Assembly: GCA_963575745.1 (NCBI GenBank)
Contig: CAUYUJ010020721.1
Location: 105,001 to 151,614 of the forward strand
Direction: 5' to 3'
DNA from: Prorocentrum cordatum
Taxonomy: Eukaryota; Sar; Dinophyceae; Prorocentrales; Prorocentraceae
Length of the DNA stretch: 46,614 nt
The translations under genes were made by a program, and so were the position numbers. Below the pieces are notes generated by a model that searched no databases, was not told the DNA's origin, and saw only the letters and a list, made by a program, of their open reading frames with translations. Shown one piece after another: positions 24,024 to 32,886 of the stretch (positions are counted from its first letter, which is position 1; each line of letters begins with the position of its first letter).

Positions 24024-24205
24024 GGGTTCCGCGAGGATTATTGGAAGGCGCCCAGCGGAACTCACCAACCCTACGGGCTCTCCAAGTGCTTTAAGAGGGC
24101 CCCGAGAGGGCCCCGGGTTCCGCGAGGATTATTGGAAGGCGCCCAGCGGAACTCACCAACCCTACGGGCTCTCCAAGTGCTTTAAGAGGGCCCCGAGAGG
24201 GCCCC
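24024..24205 (+). repeat. 91-bp tandem duplication, left arm only
   Basis: Two back-to-back identical-looking copies starting 'gggttccgcgaggatt'. The right arm has one copy around 39,120-39,215. Confidence 0.9.
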
Positions 24206-24667
24206 GGGCCCCAATATGCAATACACATGTAACACACACCAACAAGGAAGCGGTTTGTGCTAAGTCTGCGTTGCATGTTGGGCCCTCTTGGAGCCCTCAG
24301 CGGGCTCTCGCAGCACTTGAGAAGGACCCCGAGAGGGCTCCAAGATGGGCCCCAAATTCAACACATGTAACACAAACCGCTTCCTTGCTTGGGACCAGGT
24401 TGTGTTGAATTTGCGTTAGGATGCTGGCCCTCTTGAAGCCCTCTTGGGGCCCTCTGGGAACCCGATGGAACTTACCACGAAGTTCCGTTGGTGCCCTCTC
24501 GGAGCCCTCTTGGAACCCTCCTGGGCCCTCCCAGGTCGTCACGGAGTGGCCCAACAGGGCTCCAAGAGGGCCCCAGGGGGGCTTCAGGAGGGTACCCAAC
24601 GGAACCTACCACGAAGAGATCAGAATCTGTGTCGCAATACATTGAAACATCACGACGCCCAGTCTGT

Positions 24668-24792
24668 TGCCCCCGGAGCGGGCCGACTCGGCTCTGGAAA
24701 AATGGAGGAGGACAAAGGGGCAGAATCCGGGCGTCAATATTTTCAAAAATCTTGACGCCGCCGTTTTTGCCCCCGGAGCGGGCCGACTCGGG
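24668..24792. repeat. Direct repeat flanking a GGCGTCAA hairpin
   Basis: The phrase 'gcccccggagcgggccgact' occurs at about 24,669 and 24,768. Between them GGCGTCAA (24,730-24,737) pairs with TTGACGCC (24,752-24,759), with further ATTTT/AAAAT pairing inside. Mirrored in the right arm near 38,530-38,650. Confidence 0.75.
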
Positions 24793-24922
24793 TCCCGACA
24801 GCAGCGCAATGCATGTGATACATACGCAGCTACACATAATTATACATATAATATACCACACACGCGTCCTTACTGCGGCTCGCAGCTGTCTTCTAGGATG
24901 TGCGTATATGTGTGTATGTATA

Positions 24923-24969
<47 letters not shown>

Positions 24970-25002
24970 ACGTGTACACATATATAAATATACACATGCG
25001 TG

Positions 25003-25070
25003 CCCAATTCGATCGAGAACCCCCCCCGCCCTGCGCTCGCAACATGGGGGGGGTTCTCGATCGAATTGGG
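25003..25070. other. Perfect 25-bp hairpin at the inner edge of the left arm
   Basis: Positions 25,003-25,027 and 25,046-25,070 are exact inverted copies (CCCAATTCGATCGAGAA plus eight C, and its complement) around an 18-base loop. It begins 3 bp inside the point where arm homology ends. No matching hairpin occurs at the inner edge of the right arm. Confidence 0.9.
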
Positions 25071-25439
25071 GCGCTGTGTAGCCGCCTCGGCTCCTGCCGC
25101 GGGAGCCTCAGGTGGAGCTCCTTCTGGGGCCGCGAGACGTGTGAGGAATGCGCCGAAATGGGCGGCGCGGTGGCGCGCGACCCCTCCCAGTTGCGCCTTC
25201 GGTGGAGCTCCTTCGGGGAGGGGCAAAAGACGACGACGACGACGACGAGAAGGAAGGGGACGAGGAGGAAAAGGAAGGGAAGGAGAGAGGGGAATAGCGA
25301 GGGATTGGTTTTTGGGGGAGAGGGGATGGCGCGGAGGGAAAGAAAAGGGGATGGGGGCGACGGAGGGAGGGAGGGAGGGGGGGAGGGAGGGAGGGGAGGG
25401 GAGGGGAGGGGAGGGCTTGCCGCGCTGGGGCCGGCTGGA

Positions 25440-25590
25440 AGGCTGAAGTGGCGCACCAGGAAATGTTTCGCCGCCTTTGGCCTCCAGAGGCCGCTTTCGG
25501 GCCCCAGGGCAATCGAGCATTATTTTGAGCGGGAAATGTTTCGCCGCCTTTGGCCTCCTGAGGCTTTTCGGGCCCCAGGGCCTAACCGTC
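25440..25590. repeat. Direct repeat of about 55 bp just upstream of the first internal gene
   Basis: 'ggaaatgtttcgccgccttt' occurs at about 25,460 and 25,536, each followed by 'ggcctcc.gaggc' and 'tttcgggccccaggg'. Preceded by a purine-rich run (25,225-25,415). Confidence 0.85.
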
Positions 25591-25635
25591 CTTCCATCGG
25601 CCCCGCAGCGCCCTGCTCACACCCATAGCTTCGAA

Positions 25636-25652
25636 AGCCATTTGGGCTCAAG
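25636..25652 (+). promoter_or_regulatory. Relic of the dinoflagellate spliced leader
   Basis: AGCCATTTGGGCTCAAG differs at one base from the 3' 17 nt of the conserved leader (AGCCATTTTGGCTCAAG). It ends one base before the ATG at 25,654. Such genomic relics are known to mark genes re-inserted from trans-spliced mRNA; its presence supports both the organism and the start codon. Confidence 0.8.
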
Positions 25653-25653
25653 C

Positions 25654-26843
25654 ATGCCTTCTGACGAAGCCAGAACCTGCCTGAAGGCAATATATTCACG
25701 GTGCGTGGGCAGATGGTTGAAAAGGTTCCTCGTGGATCCGAGCCATCCGCACTTGGGCTCGTGGCTTACAGCTGGGGAAATCGATGGTGCATGGTCAGTT
25801 CGATGTGTTCTGTGCGAGCTCCACACGGGTGCTCCGACGAAGTTGGTGTCGACTGGGGTGTCGAGCACGCTGAGCGCTGGGAACTTGAGGCGGCATGAGT
25901 TCAGCCATAGGCACACGCAGGCCGTCCGAGCATGCGTGAACGAAAAGGCCCAAACTCTAGCTGAACAGGCGCTGTCACGTGCGCCGTCGGCGCAGGAGTT
26001 TGCGGACGTTCTCAAGCACCGCCAGATGCTCAGGTCCAACCAGAGTGCTCTGAAGACCGAGAGCGGCGAACAACTGGGCCGCAATAAGCTCGTCCGCATG
26101 ACATTCGCTTTGGCCGAGGGCAAGCGAGCTCAGGAACGTGAGTTTATGCTCGGTGCCCAGTACATCGCCCTCCATCAAGATGGCAAGGGGCAGCGACTTT
26201 TGGTGAACTACGTCGCCACAAATGCAGCTTTGGAAGTTCGGCACGGTGTACTAGGGCACGTGCATCATCTGACGATGGGAAAAGGCCACATTGGCATCGT
26301 CCTTGGGGTAAAAGAGGTGCTCCGCAATTTCTGCACAGAGAACTTCTTCGCGCCGGTGGCGGCGCAGCGGAGCGTCAATGAATCTCTCCTGGAGCACATG
26401 CAGCAAATCACCGTTGCGCTAGATGCAGACGGTGCGTCAGACGAGCAGCTGGCCATCAGGGTGTTGCAATGCCAGTGGACACCCAACGCAATGGTTTTCA
26501 AAGACCACACGCATGCGTCCCGGCGTCTCCTTACGCGACCTTGGTCGTCAGATGAAGTTTTGAATGGGATCATGAAAATGTGCGTAACCACAAAGAAGTG
26601 CGTGACGCAACTCATTCAGCACAGTGATATGTTCCAAAAGTACTTCAGTGAGCTCATCAAAGACTTGGACCCTGAAAACAACGTGGCCCCATCGTCTTCG
26701 GAACGCATCAAGGACCTCAAATCGGCCATGCACCGGTTCGAGACGCATTTCGAGCCGATCTCCCGCATGGTTCTCTACTGGCCCGCCTATTTTCTGACGG
26801 TGAAGCGCATTGCCATCGAGCGGCGAGGCGCGCCGCGGATTTT
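25654..26843 (+). CDS. Zinc-finger protein, part 1; possibly transposase-related
   Basis: Start chosen at the ATG directly after the leader relic; the frame is open upstream, but those codons read through the relic. About 396 residues. C51 and C54 (VRCVLCEL) with H81 and H85 (RRHEFSHRH) form a C2H2 or BED-like finger with a long spacer. Farther on, LDADGASDEQLA, FKDHTHASRRLL and TKKCVTQLIQHSDMF give a pattern loosely like the core of hAT-type transposases, but I cannot assign the DDE residues. The frame hits TGA at 26,860-26,862. The protein probably continues after a short intron into 27,018 onward in another frame. The exon end is uncertain: TTTT/GCAAGA at 26,844 would be a GC donor but gives the wrong phase. 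Confidence 0.65.
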
Positions 26844-27017
26844 GCAAGAAACCAATATTTGATGTGAGGGTAGCTCAATGCAGTATCACTGAGTTTCGAT
26901 TTGCTGTGCATCAAACGTTGAGCAGCGCCTGGGGTTGTCTTGGCCTAGCTTAGATCTGCTTTGCGCTGCTTGACTTGGCGTAGCTTTCCCAGGTTCGGGA
27001 GGCCCGTCTTAGCTTAG
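26844..27017 (+). other. Putative short intron (about 175 bp)
   Basis: Stops in all frames and repeated 'tagcttag' phrases, between two protein-like frames on the same strand. It ends TTAG at 27,014-27,017, and the downstream frame is open only from 27,018. A frameshifting decay of a once continuous gene is the alternative. Confidence 0.5.
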
Positions 27018-27716
27018 CTTCGGTCCGACAAGTTACGGATGAAACATGATTTCCCGATCACATCAAATCGATTGGATTCTTGCACGCCCCATCTAGGGAA
27101 GCCGGAGTCTGCGAAGGCCATGGAGTTCATGAACTGGGTGACAGAAGAACGGCTCGTTACCATGGCAATGATGGCGGATGCAGCCCAGCACGGATTGGAA
27201 TTTGTACGATTCTGGGATTCCCCTGATATGGACCCATCGACAATCTCAATGGAGATTAGCGCGTTCGTTCAGAAGATCAAGACGCTTTTTGTCCTGGGCA
27301 AGTGCACCCGGGTTGGGCACACCTACCACATGTTGGAACTTCTGAAGAAACCTATGCCAATCGTGCGCCAGGCCAGTGGCAACCCGCTTCGATCTATTGG
27401 AGGCGTGGCCTTGCAGGGGGCCGTGGCGTCGGCCCTGCAGCGCATGCAATGCTGGGTATCTTTGGCCATCGAGGTGATAAAAACAGAGTTCCCGGATTCA
27501 GAGTTCTTACAATGCTTCGCAATATTTTCTCTCACCCGGGGGGCTGATCTTCGGCACTCGCTAGCGGATGACAGCTGCTTTGCTTCGCACGCTCGCCGGC
27601 TGGCGCTGAAGGGCGGCATGGACGTTCGGGCGTTCACTCAGCAGTTCGACGACGTCCACTCCCTGGCGCAGAGCATATACGCCACGACACCACGCATGAC
27701 TTGCTTGGATGCGTAG
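27018..27716 (+). CDS. Zinc-finger protein, part 2, ending at an internal TAG
   Basis: About 232 residues after the putative intron: DSCTPHLGKPESAKAMEFMNWV, TEERLVTMAMMADAAQHGLEF, then helix-rich sequence. No family recognised with confidence; the length and alternation of helices fit the back half of a transposase-like catalytic domain, which is inference. The TAG at 27,714-27,716 is in the same frame as part 3, and protein-like sequence runs straight on after it, so this is a premature stop, a read-through stop or a sequence error, and not a natural C-terminus. Confidence 0.55.
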   Translation, partial: LRSDKLRMKHDFPITSNRLDSCTPHLGKPESAKAMEFMNWVTEERLVTMAMMADAAQHGLEFVRFWDSPDMDPSTISMEISAFVQKIKTLFVLGKCTRVGHTYHMLELLKKPMPIVRQASGNPLRSIGGVALQGAVASALQRMQCWVSLAIEVIKTEFPDSEFLQCFAIFSLTRGADLRHSLADDSCFASHARRLALKGGMDVRAFTQQFDDVHSLAQSIYATTPRMTCLDA

Positions 27717-28964
27717 CGCGAGGCCTTAGACAGGAAACGACGGCGAAGGGATGTGCCGTACGATTGCATTTCACGAGGCCTGCAAATGTACGCAGCTTTC
27801 CACGCGTGCACGACGAGCAATACCGAACGGGCCCTGAGCACGCAGTGCAGCCTTCTGACTAAACATCGGTCCATGACCCCGCGCCTGGAGGCAGCCGAAT
27901 TGGCGCTGGCAGGACGCGGGCTTTACCGGGAGGCGAGCATCATTGATGACGCGCGCCTCTTCTACGTGGCGATGTTCGGTTCTGCTCGGAAGTCTTGCTG
28001 GACGCGCTCTGACAAGGGAAAACTCCGCGGTTTTTCTGGCGGCACGTTGAAGGCCTGGCGCGCGAAGCAGCGCCGCAAGTTGGAATCCATGATCCACGTG
28101 GACGGCGCCTGCGACCTCGATTCCGTGAGGCTGCGCGCGAGGGAGCTGGGGGCGCAGCGGTGGACGCCCAAAATGGATCAGGAGTGCGATCTGCAGCGCA
28201 AGCGCCGCAAGATCGCTCACCTAGAGCGAGTGCTCGAGGGCACGGCTCTCCCGGAGGAGTGCGGGGCGGGGGACGCCGAGCTCGCGGAGGAACATCGCAG
28301 GAGCACGCTGGAGAGCAGCATCCGGTTGCACAAGGCCCACCTTCAGCTGATTGAGAAGATGGCGCCGCGGAAGCCGATGAATTTCCACGGAGTTCAGGTG
28401 TGGTTCCATCCCGATGTTCCTCGAATGCAGCGAGAGCGTCTGCTCCAATCGGACACGGGTCTCGTCGCCCAGGAGTCAGTTGCGAGGGCTGGCCTCGTCT
28501 TGGTCGCCAACAACCCCTTCAGGGTGCCAGATTATGTTCAGCTTGCCGCAGTGTTGAGTGGCGCCCGGATCGCTTCACTTGAGTTTGTTCTTTCTCGGGG
28601 CGTGCGGGGCGCCTCGGTCATCTTTAACAGCTCAGGGTTGCGAAAATCCAATCGCAGCGTTTGGTTTTCTCGTAGGTTCGTCCGCAAACACCCAGGATGC
28701 TCTGAAGTGTTAGCGGATGTCTTGCAGCAGCCAGGCACTAATTGGAGACTGCTCGAAAAGCGGGAAGCATTCGTCCGGGCCACGCTTGCAAACGTCAACC
28801 GCCCGCGTAGACAGCAGCGGCCTTACCAAGTGCTGGCATTTCTGACCAGGGCTGAGAAAAGGCATGCGAACTTCTCGTTCATTCAGGGTGCCTTCGATTT
28901 GCCAAGCTTTTTCGCTTACAGCGAGCTGGGGTGTGATGCCACGACGGGTGCGTGCCGGCGCTGA
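27717..28964 (+). CDS. Zinc-finger protein, part 3 (after the in-frame TAG)
   Basis: Same frame as part 2, 415 residues to TGA at 28,962-28,964. It has no ATG near its beginning (the first candidate is at 27,786), which supports continuity with part 2. A charged, coiled-coil-like segment (QRKRRKIAHLERVL to HLQLIEKM) spans about 28,195-28,360. Near 28,480-28,680, ARAGLVLVANNPFRVPDY followed by LAAVLSGARIASLEF has a BRCT-like pattern. Nine A residues at 28,984-28,992, 19 bp past the stop, could be a poly(A) relic, fitting the leader relic at the 5' end. Overall gene about 1,043 residues plus the stop; likely a decaying or recoded retrocopy. Confidence 0.55.
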   Translation, partial: REALDRKRRRRDVPYDCISRGLQMYAAFHACTTSNTERALSTQCSLLTKHRSMTPRLEAAELALAGRGLYREASIIDDARLFYVAMFGSARKSCWTRSDKGKLRGFSGGTLKAWRAKQRRKLESMIHVDGACDLDSVRLRARELGAQRWTPKMDQECDLQRKRRKIAHLERVLEGTALPEECGAGDAELAEEHRRSTLESSIRLHKAHLQLIEKMAPRKPMNFHGVQVWFHPDVPRMQRERLLQSDTGLVAQESVARAGLVLVANNPFRVPDYVQLAAVLSGARIASLEFVLSRGVRGASVIFNSSGLRKSNRSVWFSRRFVRKHPGCSEVLADVLQQPGTNWRLLEKREAFVRATLANVNRPRRQQRPYQVLAFLTRAEKRHANFSFIQGAFDLPSFFAYSELGCDATTGACRR

Positions 28965-29596
28965 TTGGGGCGCTGCCGGCGACAAAAAAAAACATCATCA
29001 TGCGCTCCTTCATTCAATCATACTGTCCTTCTTCTTACTTCAAATGCTCATCCTACTCCTGTTCCTTGACGCCGCTGTATTTTTCCACGTGTTCCTCTTC
29101 CTCGTCGTCTTATTTCCCTTCATGCGTCTCCCCCAATTCCTGCCTCTCTTTCCTCCTTCCTCAATCCCCCCCCCCTCCCTCATTCTCACCCGCCTCTCCT
29201 TTGTCATCCGCCAGATCCCGCCCCCCTCCTCATCATGTTCCCCCCCATCCTCCATTCGGCATTCTTCCCAACACATCCGTCGGACAATCGTTGCGCGAGT
29301 TCCCGAGCCCGAGCCCAGGGCCACTGCTAGGATTTGGGCCAGACAGGCCCTCCCAAGTTTTTTTTGCGGGGGGGGGGGTAGGTTAGCTCCCGCTAAAAGC
29401 GCCGCAACTCCGAGGGGCAAATCCCCCCGACCTCGACGCTGCTGTTGATTCCGACCGAAACGCAACAGCAACGCAGCAGCAATGACATCCGCCGGGCAAT
29501 ACTGGTGACGGGTAACTCTGTCCAGGGTCAGCCGTGCAACAACTGTCGCGGGTGATTGTCTGGAGACGACGGCCCAGATCAAGGGGGCCAACATAT
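28965..29596. other. Pyrimidine-rich intergenic stretch, no gene
   Basis: Mostly CT-rich to about 29,270, then unique sequence up to the hAT-like left terminus at 29,597. A G-run lies at 29,369-29,378. Nothing else supported. Confidence 0.6.
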
Positions 29597-29949
29597 CAGA
29601 GTGAGGGGGCCGAACGGTCTTACAATGTCCCTGGGTGCGTGGCTGCACTGGGGATCCGTGGAGAGGATTCTGTTTTTTGCTGTTGTTGTCGTCCCAGCGG
29701 GTGGGTCGAGGCGCGGGTGGGTCGCGGCGCGGGCGGGTCGCTGCGCGGGTGGGTCGCGGGTGGTTTGCGGCGCCGAAGGGTCGCGGGTGGGTCGCGGGTG
29801 GGTCGCGGCGCGGGTGAGTCGTTCGGTCCCCTCGGTGCCTGCCCTTGGGGCTCTCTTGGAGCTGTCCTGGGGCCCTCTTGGAGCCGTCTGAGAGCCGTAG
29901 GAAAGGGCCCAAGAGGGCCCCAAGACGGCTTCAAGAGGGCCCCAAGATC

Positions 29950-29977
29950 GGTCACGCGAGAGAGGGTTCGCGTGACC
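29950..29977. other. GGTCACGCGA hairpin, copy 1
   Basis: GGTCACGCGA and TCGCGTGACC form a perfect 10-bp stem with an 8-base loop (GAGAGGGT). Confidence 0.85.
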
Positions 29978-30117
29978 GCTCTTGGGAGCCTCTTGGAGCC
30001 GTCTTGGGGCCCTCTTGGGCCCCTCCGAGGGCCATGGGGCGGGTCCAAGAAAGCCCCGAGCGGGCTCCACGAAGGTCGAAGAGGGCCCCATGAGGCTCCC
30101 AAGAGGGCCCCAATATC

Positions 30118-30145
30118 GGTCACGCGAGAGAGGCTTCGCGTGACC
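30118..30145. other. GGTCACGCGA hairpin, copy 2
   Basis: Perfect 10-bp stem, loop GAGAGGCT. Confidence 0.85.
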
Positions 30146-30706
30146 GCTCTTGGGGGCATATTGAGGCCTTCTTGGGGCCCTCTAGGGCCCTTCCGAGGGT
30201 CCTGGGAAGGGTATGATTGGGGAATATCAGGACAAGCTTAAAACATTGTCGGGCCTCTTGGGGGGTTCTTGGCAGTCTTTGGGGCCTCTTGGGGACTCCT
30301 CCGGGGCCGTTGTGGTCATCTTGGGTGGGGGGAACGCGCGAAACGTTATTCGACTTTCAGAGATTGCCGTTTCATGGCGATATTTGGGTTTGCTTCCTGC
30401 AGTGCTTATTTTGTGCATGAAAAATCAACAAACTTCAAAGAAAATTGGTTGTGCAATTCTTGGGCTTTCAAGAAGTGTGTTTGCACGTCGTTTTTTTTCA
30501 AGGGAACATGCCTGTTTTGTCCATGCAAAATCGTTTTGCGAGGGCGGCCTCACGCATATCGCTGCGAAAGCGAATAGATGGTCATGGGGCCCTTCCTGGG
30601 TCCTTCGTTTACGTTTTTCGAAAGCCTTATGAAGCCGGGGGCAAGGCCCGAGAGGGCCCCAAGGTTGCTCCAAGAGTCAAGAGGGCCCGAAGATGGCCCC
30701 AAGATC

Positions 30707-30734
30707 GGTCACGCGAGAGAGGCTTCACGTGACC
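30707..30734. other. GGTCACGCGA hairpin, copy 3
   Basis: Same hairpin; the right half reads TCACGTGACC, one mismatch in the stem. Confidence 0.8.
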
Positions 30735-31537
30735 GTTCTTGGGAGCCTCTTGGAGCCGTCATGGGGCTCTCTTGCCCCCCTCCGAGAGCCCGGGGAGGGG
30801 TCCAAGAGGGTCGATGGGGCCTGAGAAGGGCCGTTTCTTTTATGGCATAGGGGCCGATGGGTCGCGGGCGGGTCGCGAAGCGGGTGGGGCGCGGGTGGGT
30901 CGCAGTAGCTGCGCCCGCGCGCCCGCGCCCTCACTCTTATCCGCAATTGCGGGGTGCTACGGAACGTACTAACTCACATTCACACTACCTAGTCTTGTGT
31001 GTTGCCAGACGCCTCCCTGTGAACGTCCAGAGATGGGGGGAACGAGCATCGGATAGAAATCGAGCCCAAGGCCGGATCAAGCCTGGGTCAACGGGCTCAG
31101 GAGGAGGAGGAGGAGGAGGGGGAGGAGGTCGGTCGGTCGCGGACTTCGTGTGATGCAGTCAGCTGCACTCTTCTGGGGGGGTGCGCGCACCTTTGGATGC
31201 GCGCGACCCAAAAGTGGACCTCAGAAAGCCCAATCAAGATTGAAGTGAATGTTTGCCCCCCATTGCCCCATTGCCATCGTCGCAAGTCACTGCGCTCATA
31301 CCGCAAAACAAGTTCGAGCGACAACATTCGGCATCGGCAAGTTTGGGGAGTTTCCCTCTCCTCTACAGCAGCCCGCGTGGGGCCTGTTTGAACTTTCCTC
31401 CCGGCGCGGGCCCTTTTCCGAAAAGTGGGCTCGCGTTTTGTCTGAACTTGGTCTCTTGGCCTGCCAGCGAAGAAGGTAGGAGTGGGAGCGAGGCAGAGAG
31501 GAGCGAGAGGGAAAGGAAATGAAGGGAAAGAAAGAAA

Positions 31538-31604
31538 GACAGGTCCGGAGTGCCCCCGGAGGGGGGGGGAATCCCCCCCTCCCCGGGGGCACTCCGGACC
31601 TGTC
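31538..31604. other. GC-rich 22-bp hairpin upstream of the methyltransferase
   Basis: Perfect inverted repeat: 31,538-31,559 (starts GACAGGTCCGGAGTG) with 31,583-31,604. The loop consists of G-run and C-run, so pairing can extend inward. Related 'cggacctgtctggagtgtcc' phrases follow at 31,593-31,620, about 31,660 and about 31,709, and a further G-run/C-run palindrome lies at 31,725-31,765. Confidence 0.85.
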
Positions 31605-31860
31605 TGGAGTGTCCTAGAACTTGAAAAGACCTGTCTGTACCTGTCCCCCGGGGGCACCCGGACCTGTCTGGAGTGTCCTAGAATTTGAAAAACCTGACCG
31701 GGGGCACTCCGGACCTGTCTGGAGTGCCCCCCGGGGGGGGGGGATTCCCCCCCCCCTGGGGGACAGTCAGAGGACGCGTCAGAGCGCACCACCGCAGTCA
31801 GTCATCATATCGCCGTCATTGCTGTAACATTTCATCACGGTGCAGACTCGTGGCGTAGCG

Positions 31861-32886
31861 ATGCCCAGGCATTTCGGCGATGGGCCGCTGCGGTTGGGCA
31901 GCATATGTTCGGGCCTGGGCACGGACCGCGAAGCACTCGCTGACATCCAGGCCGTGAACGCCGGCTTGCATGTCGAGTACGTCTTCGCGGCGGACACGGA
32001 CCCCGCATCGAAGGCCATCATTCAAGCTAACCACGACGACATACGTCACTTCTACGACAACGTGTGCGGGCCAGAATTCGTCGCTGCTCCTGCCTGCGAC
32101 TTGCTGGTGGCAGGGTACCCGTGCCAACCATTCAGTGGCGCAGGCGAGGGGCTCGGAATTGAGGATCCGCGCGCGTCTGTGATTGGAGCGATTTTATCAT
32201 ATCTCGACCAGCGCCGGCCACGGATGGTGGTCCTTGAGAACGTCGAAGGCTTACTGCGGCGTCACGGTGAGTGTTTTCTGATGGTGCTACGCGCCATGCA
32301 GTCCATTGGTTACACAGTCTCGTGGAATATTCTGGACTCGAAGTTGCACGGCGGCGTTCCTCAGAGCCGCCGTCGCCTTTATCACGTGGGAGTCCTGCGC
32401 CCAACTAAGCCGATGCGATGGCCCCCCCAGCTTCAGCCACGTCCTTTGGAAACATTCATCGACGATACAGAGTTTGGGACCCGCCTGCCGCCGGGTCGGC
32501 GCGGCTCGTTGGCTCGCCGCCGCGTAGCCGCCGCACTGAAGGTGATAAAACAGGCTGGCCTGAATTTCAAGAGGGTGCCCATGGTGTGCGACATCGACAG
32601 CCGTCGAGCTCAGAACTGCCTCGGTCGGGTGCCATGTTTGACAAAGCAACGCGCCCGAACCGGCTACTGGCTAGCGTGGAAGGGCAGGCGGTTGAACAAT
32701 GACGAGATGATGCGATTGCAAGCAATGTGTCCAGACCGCCTGCGAGTGGGTAGCCTGGGCATACGACGAAGACACATAGGAGGCATGATCGAAAATGCCT
32801 TCACGCAGAGCGTGGTTGGGCGCGTCATGATAGGAGTGCTAGGCTCAGCAGGCTGTGACAACTTAGTCGATCCGTGGTCTCGCTGA
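31861..32886 (+). CDS. C5 cytosine DNA methyltransferase, complete, 341 aa
   Basis: Transfers a methyl group from S-adenosylmethionine to C5 of cytosine in DNA. All core motifs are visible: motif I LGSICSGLGTDREAL (12-26), motif IV GYPCQPFSGAGEGLG (85-99) with catalytic Cys88, motif VI VVLENVEGL (123-131), motif VIII HGGVPQSRRRLYHVGV (163-178), and a motif X-like segment MIENAFTQSVVGRVMIG (309-325). The region in between (about 181-300) is the target-recognition part. It is short, like bacterial-type enzymes, with no BAH, RFTS or other eukaryotic domains. The first in-frame ATG is at 31,861. It is single-exon and intact, and is the only gene inside the 29,597-35,108 module. No reverse transcriptase is nearby, unlike the retrotransposon-borne methyltransferases reported from dinoflagellates. 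No leader relic was seen in front of it. Confidence 0.93.
   Translation: MPRHFGDGPLRLGSICSGLGTDREALADIQAVNAGLHVEYVFAADTDPASKAIIQANHDDIRHFYDNVCGPEFVAAPACDLLVAGYPCQPFSGAGEGLGIEDPRASVIGAILSYLDQRRPRMVVLENVEGLLRRHGECFLMVLRAMQSIGYTVSWNILDSKLHGGVPQSRRRLYHVGVLRPTKPMRWPPQLQPRPLETFIDDTEFGTRLPPGRRGSLARRRVAAALKVIKQAGLNFKRVPMVCDIDSRRAQNCLGRVPCLTKQRARTGYWLAWKGRRLNNDEMMRLQAMCPDRLRVGSLGIRRRHIGGMIENAFTQSVVGRVMIGVLGSAGCDNLVDPWSR

Larger units (their letters stand above)
21104..25000 (+). repeat. Left arm of a giant inverted repeat (3.9 kb)
   Basis: Matches the reverse complement of 38,346-42,055 from end to end, with only occasional substitutions in the stretches compared. It starts CTGGCCGGTGCTCAAGC, the mirror of GCTTGAGCACCGGCCAG at the right end. 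The arm carries CCT/purine simple repeat (21,960-22,100, 22,260-22,400), CCCAAGA/GGCCCTCTTGG minisatellite, a 91-bp tandem duplication (24,024-24,205) and a TATATG run (24,900-24,970). The left arm is about 187 bp longer: the 91-bp duplication is single in the right arm, a segment of about 72 bp near 21,836-21,910 is missing there, and the TA-rich runs differ. No gene was recognised within the arm. Confidence 0.9.
29597..30905 (+). mobile_element. Left inverted arm of the methyltransferase module (hAT-like end)
   Basis: Begins CAGAGTGAGGGGGCCGA, the inverted partner of the right end (TAGAGTGAGGGGGCCGA on the other strand, ending at 35,108). Both fit the YARNG terminus of hAT transposons. The first about 610 bp (29,597-30,210) match 34,490-35,108; a second block (about 30,700-30,900) matches 33,890-34,080. 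By eye the ends are about 85-90 percent identical, clearly more diverged than the outer arms. Between the blocks, 30,310-30,580 is AT-richer unique sequence. The arm includes GGGTGGGTCGCGG repeats (29,698-29,825) and three GGTCACGCGA hairpins. Confidence 0.7.
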
